The position numbers and the translations under genes were made by a program. 64,000 nt of DNA from Ptiloglossa arizonensis (Eukaryota > Arthropoda > Insecta > Hymenoptera > Colletidae). The notes below the pieces were generated by a model. The model saw only the letters and a list, made by a program, of their open reading frames with translations. It searched no databases and was not told the DNA's origin. Below are positions 11,241 to 22,382 of the stretch, piece after piece. The DNA lies in assembly GCF_051014685.1 (NCBI RefSeq), contig NW_027478852.1:62001-126000 (forward strand). Reading direction: 5' to 3'. Numbering within the stretch: position 1 is the stretch's first letter; each line of letters begins with the position of its first letter.

Positions 11241-14200
11241 ACTAGTTATTCGTTTCGAGCATAAAACTGCGAAAATTTTGAGTTTCTAAAGCGTTTCTTA
11301 TCTCCAAACTGCCACATCTCGCGAACGGATCGACCAATCCGCAAAATTTCTGTTGCATTTGAAAGTAGAAACTCGCCCGATTACAACGGTATGCGCACTT
11401 TTCCCCTGGGCCGTTCTACCCATTCGTTTCGAGCAAAAGAACTGCGAAAATTTTGAGTTTCTAAAGCGTTTCTTATCTCCAAACTGCCATATCTCGCGAA
11501 GGGATTGATCAATCCGCAAAATTTCTGTTGCATCTGAAAGTAGAAACTCGCCCGATTACAACGGTATGCGTACTTCTCCCCTAGGCCGTTCTAGTCATTC
11601 GTTTCGAGCAAAAGAACTGCGAAAATTTTGAGTTTCTAAAGCGTTTCTTATCTCCAAACTGCCATATCTCGCGAAGGGATTGATCAATCCGCAAAATTTC
11701 TGTTGCATCTGAAAGTAGAAACTCGCCCGATTACAACGGTATGCGTACTTCTCCCCTAGGCCGTTTTAGTCATTCGTTTCGAGCATCAGAACTGCGAAAA
11801 TTTTGAGTTTCTCAAGCGTTTCTTACCTCCAAACTGCCATATCTCGCGAACGGATTGACCAATCCGCAAAATTTCTGTTGCTTCTGAAATTAGAATCTCG
11901 CCCGATTACAACGGTATGCGCACTTTTCCCCTAGGCCGTTCTAGTCATTCGTTTCGAGCATCAGAACTGCGAAAATTTTGAGTTTCTCAAGCGTTTCTTA
12001 TCTCCAAACTGCCATATCTCGCGAACGGATTGACCAATCGGCAAAATTTCTGTTGCTTCTGAAAGTAGAAACTCGCCCGATTACAACGGTATGCGCACTT
12101 TTCCCCTGGGCCGTTCTAGTTATTCGTTTCGAGCATAAAACTGCGAAAATTTTGAGTTTCTAAAGCGTTTCTTATCTCCAAACTGCCATATCTCGCGAAG
12201 GATTGATCAATCCGCAAAATTTCTGTTGCATCTGAAAATAGAAACTCGCCCGTTTACAACAGTATGCGCACTTTTCCCCTAGGCCGTTCTAGTTATTCGT
12301 TTCGAGCATCAGAACTGCGAAAATTTTGAGTTTCTCAAGCGTTTCTTACGTCCAAACGGCTATATCTCGCGAACGGATTGACCAATCCGCATAATTTCTG
12401 TTGCATCTGAAAGTAGAAACTCGTCCAATTGCAACGGTATGTGTAGTTTTCCCCTAGGCCGTTCTAGTCATTCGTTTCGAGCATCAGAACTGCGAAAATT
12501 TTGAGTTTCTCAAGCGTTTCTTATCTCCAAACTGCCATATCTCGCGAACGGATTGACCAATCGGCAAAATTTCTGTTGCTTCTGAAAGTAGAAACTCGCC
12601 CGATTACAACGGTATGCGCACTTTTCCCCTGGGCCGTACTAGTTATTCGTTTCGAGCATAAAACTGCGAAAATTTTGAGTTTCTAAAGCGTTTCTTATCT
12701 CCAAACTGCCACATCTCGCGAACGGATCGACCAATACGCAAAATTTCTGTTGCATTTGAAAGTAGAAACTCGCCCGATTACAACGGTATGCGCACTTTTC
12801 CCCTGGGCCGTTCTAGTTATTCGTTTCGAACATCGGAACTGCGAAAATTTTGAGTTTCTAAAGCGTTTCTTATCTCCAAACTGCCATATCTCGCGAACGG
12901 ATTGATCAATCCGCAAAATTTCTGTTGCATCTGAAAGTAGAAACTCGCCCGATTACAACGGTAGGTGTAGTTTTCCCCTAGGCCGTTCTAGTTATTCGTT
13001 TCGAGCATCAGAACTGCGAAAATTTTGAGTTCCTCAAGCGTTTCTTACCTCCAAACTGCCATATGTCGCGATCGGATTGACCAATCCGCAAAATTTCTGT
13101 TGCATCTGAAAGTAGAAACTCGCCCGATTACAACGGTGTGTGTAGTTTTCCCCTAGGCCGTTCTTGTTATTCGTTTCGAGCATCAGAACTGCGAAGATTT
13201 TGAGTTTCTCAAGCGTTTCTTACATCCAAACGGCTATATCTCGCGAACGGAATGACCAATCCGCATAACTTCTGTTGCATCTGAAAGTAGAAACACGTCC
13301 GATTGCAACGGTATGTGTAGTTTTCCCCTAGGCCGTTCTAGTCATTCGTTTCGAGCATCAGAACTGCGAAAATTTTGAGTTTCTCAAGCGTTTCTTACCT
13401 CCAAACTGCCACATCTCGCGAACGGATCGACCAATCCGCAAAATTTCTGTTGCATTTGAAAGTAGAAACTCGCCCGATTACAACGGTATGCGCACTTTTC
13501 CCCTGGGCCGTTCTACCCATTCGTTTCGAGCAAAAGAACTGCGAAAATTTTGAGTTTCTAAAGCGTTTCTTATCTCCAAACTGCCATATCTCGCGAAGGG
13601 ATTGATCAATCCGCAAAATTTCTGTTGCATCTGAAAGTAGAAACTCGCCCGATTACAACGGTATGCGTACTTCTCCCCTAGGCCGTTCTAGTCATTCGTT
13701 TCGAGCAAAAGAACTGCGAAAATTTTGAGTTTCTAAAGCGTTTCTTATCTCCAAACTGCCATATCTCGCGAAGGGATTGATCAATCCGCAAAATTTCTGT
13801 TGCATCTGAAAGTAGAAACTCGCCCGATTACAACGGTATGCGTACTTCTCCCCTAGGCCGTTTTAGTCATTCGTTTCGAGCATCAGAACTGCGAAAATTT
13901 TGAGTTTCTCAAGCGTTTCTTACCTCCAAACTGCCATATCTCGCGAACGGATTGACCAATCCGCAAAATTTCTGTTGCTTCTGAAATTAGAATCTCGCCC
14001 GATTACAACGGTATGCGCACTTTTCCCCTAGGCCGTTCTAGTCATTCGTTTCGAGCATCAGAACTGCGAAAATTTTGAGTTTCTCAAGCGTTTCTTATCT
14101 CCAAACTGCCATATCTCGCGAACGGATTGACCAATCGGCAAAATTTCTGTTGCTTCTGAAAGTAGAAACTCGCCCGATTACAACGGTATGCGCACTTTTC

Positions 14201-17181
14201 CCCTGGGCCGTTCTAGTTATTCGTTTCGAGCATAAAACTGCGAAAATTTTGAGTTTCTAAAGCGTTTCTTATCTCCAAACTGCCATATCTCGCGAAGGGA
14301 TTGATCAATCCGCAAAATTTCTGTTGCATCTGAAAATAGAAACTCGCCCGTTTACAACAGTATGCGCACTTTTCCCCTAGGCCGTTCTAGTTATTCGTTT
14401 CGAGCATCAGAACTGCGAAAATTTTGAGTTTCTCAAGCGTTTCTTACGTCCAAACGGCTATATCTCGCGAACGGATTGACCAATCCGCATAATTTCTGTT
14501 GCATCTGAAAGTAGAAACTCGTCCAATTGCAACGGTATGTGTAGTTTTCCCCTAGGCCGTTCTAGTCATTCGTTTCGAGCATCAGAACTGCGAAAATTTT
14601 GAGTTTCTCAAGCGTTTCTTATCTCCAAACTGCCATATCTCGCGAACGGATTGACCAATCGGCAAAATTTCTGTTGCTTCTGAAAGTAGAAACTCGCCCG
14701 ATTACAACGGTATGCGCACTTTTCCCCTGGGCCGTACTAGTTATTCGTTTCGAGCATAAAACTGCGAAAATTTTGAGTTTCTAAAGCGTTTCTTATCTCC
14801 AAACTGCCACATCTCGCGAACGGATCGACCAATACGCAAAATTTCTGTTGCATTTGAAAGTAGAAACTCGCCCGATTACAACGGTATGCGCACTTTTCCC
14901 CTGGGCCGTTCTAGTTATTCGTTTCGAACATCGGAACTGCGAAAATTTTGAGTTTCTAAAGCGTTTCTTATCTCCAAACTGCCATATCTCGCGAACGGAT
15001 TGATCAATCCGCAAAATTTCTGTTGCATCTGAAAGTAGAAACTCGCCCGATTACAACGGTAGGTGTAGTTTTCCCCTAGGCCGTTCTAGTTATTCGTTTC
15101 GAGCATCAGAACTGCGAAAATTTTGAGTTCCTCAAGCGTTTCTTACCTCCAAACTGCCATATCTCGCGAACGGATTGATCAATCCGCAAAATTTCTGTTG
15201 CATCTGAAAGTAGAAACTCGCCCGATTACATGGGTATGCGTACTTTTCCTCCAGGCCGTTCTAGTTATTCGTTTCGAGCATCAGAACTGCGAAAATTTTG
15301 AGTTTCTCAAGCGTTTCTTACCTCCAAACTGCCATATCTCGCGAACGGATTGACCAATCCGCAAAATTTCTGTTGCTTCTGAAAGTAGAATCTCGCCCGA
15401 TTACAACGGTATGCGCACTTTTCCCCTAGGCCGTTCTAGTCATTCGTTTCGAGCATCAGAACTGCGAAAATTTTGAGTTTCTCAAGCGTTTCTTATCTCC
15501 AAACTGCCATATCTCGCGAACGGATTGACCAATCGGCAAAATTTCTGTTGCTTCTGAAAGTAGAAACTCGCCCGATTACAACGGTATGCGCACTTTTCCC
15601 CTGGGCCGTTCTAGTTATTCGTTTCGAGCATAAAACTGCGAAAATTTTGAGTTTCTAAAGCGTTTCTTATCTCCAAACTGCCATATCTCGCGAAGGGATT
15701 GATCAATCCGCAAAATTTCTGTTGCATCTGAAAATAGAAACTCGCCCGTTTACAACAGTATGCGCACTTTTCCCCTAGGCCGTTCTAGTTATTCGTTTCG
15801 AGCATCAGAACTGCGAAAATTTTGAGTTTCTCAAGCGTTTCTTACGTCCAAACGGCTATATCTCGCGAACGGATTGACCAATCCGCATAATTTCTGTTGC
15901 ATCTGAAAGTAGAAACTCGTCCGATTGCAACGGTATGTGTAGTTTTCCCCTAGGCCGTTCTTGTCATTCGTTTCGAGCATCAGAACTGCGAAAATTTTGA
16001 GTTTCTCAAGCGTTTCTTATGTCCAAACTGCCATATCTCGCGAACGGATTGACCAATCGGCAAAATTTCTGTTGCTTCTGAAAGTAGAAACTCGCCCGAT
16101 TACAACGGTATGCGCACTTTTCCCCTGGGCCGTACTAGTTATTCGTTTCGAGCATAAAACTGCGAAAATTTTGAGTTTCTAAAGCGTTTCTTATCTCCAA
16201 ACTGCCATATCTCGCGAAGGGATTGATCAATCCGCAAAATTTCTGTTGCATCTGAAAGTAGAAACTCGCCCGTTTACATCGGTATGCGTACTTTTCCCCT
16301 AGGCCGTTCTAGTTATTCGTTTCGAGCATCAGAACTGCGAAAATTTTGAGTTTCTCAAGCGTTTCTTACCTCCAAACTGCCACATCTCGCGAACGGATTG
16401 ACCAATCCGCAAAATTTCTGTTGCATTTGAAAGTAGAAACTCGCCCGATTACAACGGTATGCGCACTTTTCCCCTGGGCCGTTCTAGTAATTCGTTTCGA
16501 GCATCGGAACTGCGAAAATTTTGAGTTTCTGAAGCGTTTCTTATCTCCAAACTGCCATATCTCGCGAACGGATTGATCAATCCGCAAAATTTCTGTTGCA
16601 TCTGAAAGTAGAAACTCGCCCGATTACAACGGTAGGTGTAGTTTCCCCTAGGCCGTTCTAGTTATTCGTTTCGAGCATCAGAACTGCGAAAATTTTGAGT
16701 TTCTCAAGCGTTTCTTACATCCAAACGGCTATATCTCGCGAACGGATTGACCAATCTGCATAATTTCTGTTGCATCTGAAAGTAGAAACTCGTCCGATTG
16801 CAACGGTATGTGTAGTTTTCCCCTAGGCCGTTCTAGTCATTCGTTTCGAGCATCAGAACTGCGAAAATTTTGAGTTTCTCAAGCGTTTCTTACATCCAAA
16901 CGGCCATATCTCGCGAACGGATTGACCAATCTGCATGATTTCTGTTGCATCTGAAAGTAGAAACTCGCCCGTTTACATCGGTATGCGTACTTTTCCCCTA
17001 GGCCGTTCTAGTTATTCGTTTCGAGCATCAGAACTGCGAAAATTTTGAGTTTCTAAAGCGTTTCTTATCTCCAAACTGCCATATCTCGCGAACGGATTGA
17101 TCAATCCGCAAAATTTCTGTTGCATTTGAAAGTAGAAACTCGCCCGATTACAACGGTATGCGCACTTTTCCCCTGGGCCGT
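11241..17181 (+). repeat. 5,941-bp 34-mer HOR, copy B
   Basis: This is the second copy of the 34-mer. It opens with a chimeric monomer: GGCCGTACTAG and the 174-bp tail as near 6695, then the TACCCATTCG unit as near 5475. A private 1-bp deletion (GCGAAGGATTG for GCGAAGGGATTG) lies near 12198, so offsets before it are 5,942 and after it 5,941. The match to copy A ends near 17180, where copy A continues with CCGTACTAG and ATAAAAC while this copy continues with CCGTTCTAG and ATCGGAAC. Confidence 0.88.
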
Positions 17182-18790
17182 TCTAGTTATTCGTTTCGAG
17201 CATCGGAACTGCGAAAATTTTGAGTTTCTAAAGCGTTTCTTATCTCCAAACTGCCATATCTCGCGAACGGATTGATCAATCCGCAAAATTTCTGTTGCAT
17301 CTGAAAGTAGAAACTCGCCCGATTACAACGGTAGGTGTAGTTTCCCCTAGGCCGTTCTAGTTATTCGTTTCGAGCATAAAACTGCGAAAGTTTTGAGTTT
17401 CTAAAGCGTTTCTTATCTCCAAACTGCCATATCTCGCGAAGGGATTGATCAATCCGCAAAATTTCTGTTGCATCTGAAAGTAGAAGCTCGCCCGTTTACA
17501 ACGGTATACGTACTTCTCCCCTAGGCCGTTCTAGTCATTCGTTTCGAGCATCAGAACTGCGAAAATTTTGAGTTTCTCAAGCGTTTCTTACCTCCAAACT
17601 GCCATATCTCGCGAACGGATTGACCAATCCGCAAAATTTCTGTTGCTTCTGAAAGTAGAAACTCGCCCGATTACAACGGTATGCGCACTTTTCCCCAGGG
17701 CCGTTCTAGTTATTCGTTTCGAGCATCGGAACTGCGAAAATTTTGAGTTTCTAAAGCGTTTCTTATCTCCAAACTGCCATATCTCGCGAACGGATTGATC
17801 AATCCGCAAAATTTCTGTTGCATCTGAAAGTAGAAACTCGCCCGATTACAACGGTCGGTGTAGTTTTCCCCTAGGCCGTTCTAGTCATTCGTTTCGAGCA
17901 TCAGAACTGCGAAAATTTTGAGTTTCTCAAGCGTTTCTTACATCCAAACGGCCATATCTCGCGAACGGATTGACCAATCCGCATGATTTCTGTTGCATCT
18001 GAAAGTAGAAACTCGCCCGTTTACATCGGTATGCGTACTTTTCCCCTAGGCCGTTCTAGTTATTCGTTTCGAGCATCAGAACTGCGAAAATTTTGAGTTT
18101 CTAAAGCGTTTCTTATCTCCAAACTGCCATATCTCGCGAACGGATTGATCAATCCGCAAAATTTCTGTTGCATTTGAAAGTAGAAACTCGCCCGATTACA
18201 ACGGTATGCGCACTTTTCCCCTGGGCCGTTCTAGTTATTCGTTTCGAGCATCGGAACTGCGAAAATTTTGAGTTTCTAAAGCGTTTCTTATCTCCAAACT
18301 GCCATATCTCGCGAACGGATTGATCAATCCGCAAAATTTCTGTTGCATCTGAAAGTAGAAACTCGCCCGATTACAACGGTAGGTGTAGTTTCCCCTAGGC
18401 CGTTCTAGTTATTCGTTTCGAGCATAAAACTGCGAAAGTTTTGAGTTTCTAAAGCGTTTCTTATCTCCAAACTGCCATATCTCGCGAAGGGATTGATCAA
18501 TCCGCAAAATTTCTGTTGCATCTGAAAGTAGAAGCTCGCCCGTTTACAACAGTATGCGCACTTTTCCCCTAGGCCGTTCTAGTTATTCGTTTCGATCATC
18601 AGAACTGCGAAAATTTTGAGTTTCTCAAGCGTTTCTTACATCCAAACGGCCATATCTCGCGAACGGATTGACCAATCCGCATGATTTCTGTTGCATCTGA
18701 AAGTAGAAACTCGCCCGATTACAACGGTATACGTACTTCTCCCCTAGGCCGTTCTAGTCATTCGTTTCGAGCATCAGAACTGCGAAAATT

Positions 18791-18803
18791 TTGAGTTTCT
18801 CAA
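18791..18803. other. Hairpin-capable dyad TTGAG-TTT-CTCAA, repeated per monomer
   Basis: Five-base complementary arms flank a 3-nt loop directly after the AAAATTTT tract. The dyad is intact in TTTCTCAAG and TTCCTCAAG monomers. It is broken in the TTTCTAAAG class and in the GACTTTCTCAAG class. It is too short to claim a function. It is listed because it is one of two dyads that recur at a fixed phase in the unit. Confidence 0.6.
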
Positions 18804-18887
18804 GCGTTTCTTACCTCCAAACTGCCATATCTCGCGAACGGATTGACCAATCCGCAAAATTTCTGTTGCTTCTGAAAGTAGAAACTC

Positions 18888-18903
18888 GCCCGATTACAAC
18901 GGT
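18888..18903 (-). other. Degenerate CENP-B-box-like stretch, recurrent
   Basis: Read on the minus strand the site is ACCGTTGTAATCGGGC. Against the mammalian CENP-B essential pattern TTCG-N4-A-N2-CGGG it matches 7 of 9 fixed positions (CG, A and CGGG); the leading TT is not matched. The GTTTACATCGG variants also keep 7 of 9; the GTTTACAACAG and GTCCGATTGCAACGG variants keep 6. I saw no monomer with all nine. By my rough estimate a 7-of-9 match is expected about 0.4 times by chance over both strands of one monomer, so this is suggestive only. Confidence 0.25.
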
Positions 18904-19584
18904 ATGCGCACTTTTCCCCTGGGCCGTTCTAGTTATTCGTTTCGAGCATCGGAACTGCGAAAATTTTGAGTTTCTCAAGCGTTTCTTACCTCCAAACTGC
19001 CATATCTCGCGAACGGATTGACCAATCCGCAAAATTTCTGTTGCAATTGAAAGTAGAAACTCGCCCGATTACAACGGTATGCGCACTTTTCCCCTTGGCC
19101 GTTCTAGTTATTCGTTTCGAGCATAAAACTGCGAAAATTTTGAGTTTCTCAAGCGTTTCTTACATCCAAACGGCCATATCTCGCGAACGGATTGACCAAT
19201 TCGCAAGATTTCTGTTGCTTCTGAAAGTAGAAACTCGCCCGATTACAACGGTATGCGCACTTTTCCCCTAGGCCGTTCTAGTTATTCGTTTCGAGCATCA
19301 GAACTGCGAAAATTTTGAGTTTCTCAAGCGTTTCTTACATCCAAACGGCTATATCTCGCGAACGGATTGACCAATCCGCATAATTTCTGTTGCATCTGAT
19401 AGTAGAAACTCGTCCGATTGCAACGGTATGTGTAGTTTTCCCCTAGGCCGTTCTAGTCATTCGTTTCGAGCATCAGAACTGCGAAAATTTTGAGTTTCTC
19501 AAGCGTTTCTTACATCCAATCGGCCATATCTCGCGAACGGATTGACCAATCCGCATGATTTCTGTTGCATCTGATAGTAGAAAC

Positions 19585-22382
19585 TCGCCCGTTTACATCG
19601 GTATGCGTACTTTTCCCCTAGGCCGTTCTAGTTATTCGTTTCGATCATCAGAACTGCGAAAATTTTGAGTTTCTCAAGCGTTTCTTACATCCAAACGGCC
19701 ATATCTCGCGAACGGATTGACCAATCCGCATGATTTCTGTTGCATCTGAAAGTAGAAACTCGCCCGTTTACATCGGTATGCGTACTTTTCCCCTAGGCCG
19801 TTCTAGTTATTCGTTTCGAGCATCAGAACTGCGAAAATTTTGAGTTTCTCAAGCGTTTCTTACCTCCAAACTGCCACATCTCGCGAACGGATTGACCAAT
19901 CCGCAAAATTTCTGTTGCATTTGAGAGTAGAAACTCGCCCGATTACAACGGTATGCGCACTTTTCTCCTGGGCCGTTCTAGTTATTCGTTTCGAGCATCG
20001 GAACTGCGAAAATTTTGAGTTTCTAAAGCGTTTCTTATCTCCAAACTGCCATATCTCGCGAACGGATTGATCAATCCGCAAAATTTCTGTTGCATCTGAA
20101 AGTAGAAACTCGCCCGATTACAACGGTAGGTGTAGTTTTCCCCTAGACCGTTCTAGTTATTCGTTTCGAGCATCAGAACTGCGAAAATTTTGAGTTTCTC
20201 AAGCGTTTCTTACATCCAAACGGCCATATCTCGCGAACGGATTGACCAATCCGCATGATTTCTGTTGCATCTGAAAGTAGAAACTCGCCCGTTTACATCG
20301 GTATGCGTACTTTTCCCCTAGGCCGTTCTAGTTATTCGTTTCGAGCATCAGAGCTGCGAAAATTTTGAGTTTCTCAAGCGTTTCTTACCTCCAAACTGCC
20401 ACATCTCGCGAACGGATTGACCAATCCGCAAAATTTCTGTTGCATTTGAAAGTAGAAACTCGCCCGATTACAACGGTATGCGCACTTTTCCCCTGGGCCG
20501 TTCTAGTTATTCGTTTCGAACATCGGAACTGCGAAAATTTTGAGTTTCTAAAGCGTTTCTTATCTCCAAACTGCCATATCTCGCGAACGGATTGATCAAT
20601 CCGCAAAATTTCTGTTGCATCTGAAAGTAGAAACTCGCCCGATTACAACGGTAGGTGTAGTTTTCCCCTAGGCCGTTCTAGTTATTCGTTTCGAGCATCA
20701 GAACTGCGAAAATTTTGAGTTCCTCAAGCGTTTCTTACCTCCAAACTGCCATATCTCGCGAACGGATTGATCAATCCGCAAAATTTCTGTTGCATCTGAA
20801 AGTAGAAACTCGCGCGATTACAACGGTGGGTGTAGTTTTCCCCTAGGCGGTTCTAGCTATTTGTTTCGAGCATCAGCACTGCGAAAATTTTGACTTTCTC
20901 AAGCGTTTCTTACATCCAAACGGCCATATCTCGCGAACGGATTGACCAATCCGCATGATTTCTGTTGCATCTGAAAGTAGAAACCCGCCCGATTACAACG
21001 GTATGCGTACTTCTCCCCTAGGCCGTTCTAGTCATTCGTTTCGAGCAAAAGAACTGCGAAAATTTTGAGTTTCTAAAGCGTTTCTTATCTCCAAACTGCC
21101 ATATCTCGCGAAGGGATTGATCAATCCGCAAAATTTCTGTTGCATCTGAAAGTAGAAACTCGCCCGATTACTACGGTATGCGTACTTCTCCCCTAGGCCG
21201 TTCTAGTCATTCGTTTCGAGCAAAAGAACTGCGAAAATTTTGAGTTTCTAAAGCGTTTCTTATCTCCAAACTGCCATATCTCGCGAAGGGATTGATCAAT
21301 CCGCAAAATTTCTGTTGCATCTGAAAGTAGAAACTCGCCCGATTACAACGGTATGCGTACTTCTCCCCTAGGCCGTTTTAGTCATTCGTTTCGAGCATCA
21401 GAACTGCGAAAATTTTGAGTTTCTCAAGCGTTTCTTACCTCCAAACTGCCATATCTCGCGAACGGATTGACCAATCCGCAAAATTTCTGTTGCTTCTGAA
21501 AGTAGAATCTCTCCCGATTACAACGGTATGCGCACTTTTCCCCTAGGCCGTTCTAGTCATTCGTTTCGAGCATCAGAACTGCGAAAATTTTGAGTTTCTC
21601 AAGCGTTTCTTATCTCCAAACTGCCATATCTCGCGAACGGATTGACCAATCGGCAAAATTTCTGTTGCTTCTGAAAGTAGAAACTCGCCCGATTACAACG
21701 GTATGCGCACTTTTCCCCTGGGCCGTTCTAGTTATTCGTTTCGAGCATAAAACTGCGAAAATTTTGAGTTTCTAAAGCGTTTCTTATCTCCAAACTGCCA
21801 TATCTCGCGAAGGGATTGATCAATCCGCAAAATTTCTGTTGCATCTGAAAATAGAAACTCGCCCGTTTACATCGGTATGCGTACTTTTCCCCTAGGCCGT
21901 TCTAGTTATTCGTTTCGATCATCAGAACTGCGAAAATTTTGAGTTTCTCAAGCGTTTCTTACATCCAAACGGCCATATCTCGCGAACGGATTGACCAATC
22001 CGCATGATTTCTGTTGCATCTGAAAGTAGAAGCTCGCCCGTTTACATCGGTATGCGTACTTTTCCCCTAGGCCGTTCTAGTTATAAGTTTCGAGCATCAG
22101 AACTGCGAAAATTTTGAGCTTCTCAAGCGTTTCTTATCTCCAAACTGCCATATCTCGCGAACGGATTGACCAATCGGCAAAATTTCTGTTGCTTCTGAAA
22201 GTAGAAACTCGCCCGATTACAACGGTATGCGCACTTTTCCCCTGGGCCGTTCTAGTTATTCGTTTCGAGCATAAAACTGCGAAAATTTTGAGTTTCTAAA
22301 GCGTTTCTTATCTCCAAACTGCCATATCTCGCGAAGGGATTGATCAATCCGCAAAATTTCTGTTGCATCTGAAAATAGAAAC
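19585..22382 (+). repeat. 2,798-bp 16-mer HOR, copy 1
   Basis: Landmarks repeat at exactly 2,798 bp (19840 to 22638, 20365 to 23163, 21590 to 24388, 22114 to 24912). The unit includes a monomer with TTTTCTCCTGGGCC, a GGCGGTTCTAGCTATTTG / GCATCAGCACTGC / TTGACTTTCTC module near 20848-20895, two GCAAAAGAACTGC monomers and two 174-bp monomers. The unit length is sixteen monomers less 2 bp. The left boundary is set by divergence upstream of about 19585. Confidence 0.9.

Larger units (their letters stand above)
18784..18958 (+). repeat. Representative 175-bp monomer
   Basis: I number the unit from the G of GAAAATTTTGAG. Landmarks in order: an AAAATTTT tract at 2-9; a TTGAG-TTT-CTCAA dyad at 8-20; a CTCCAAACTGCC block near 32-43 that switches to ATCCAAACGGCC or CGGCT in other variants; TCGCGA (NruI-type) at 49-54; a CGGATTG..CAATCCG inverted repeat at 56-71; a second A/T tract at 73-79; a variable GCATCTG/GCTTCTG/GCATTTG site near 85-91; a CGCCCGATTACAACGG block at 105-119; CCCCTAGG or CCCCTGGG at 133-140; and TTCGTTTCGAGCATCAGAAC near 153-172. 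The last part carries the indel and substitution variants that best mark monomer classes. Confidence 0.95.
17182..19584 (+). repeat. Satellite mosaic with a 1,048-bp 6-mer duplication
   Basis: Landmarks at 17101 and 18149 repeat at 1,048 bp and include the rare GCGAAAGTTTTGAG monomer near 17386 and 18431. The segment around 18535-19290 resembles the opening trimer block of the window, including GATCATCAG, GCAATTGAAAG and TTCGCAAGATTTC. Near 19515 a monomer with ATCCAATCGGCC and CTGATAGTAG matches one near 1170. No gene was found. Confidence 0.8.

Noticed and set aside
18791..18803. Rho-independent terminator
   Set aside because: The dyad has only 5-bp A/T-rich arms and no following T run. 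It recurs in every unit of a eukaryote-like satellite.
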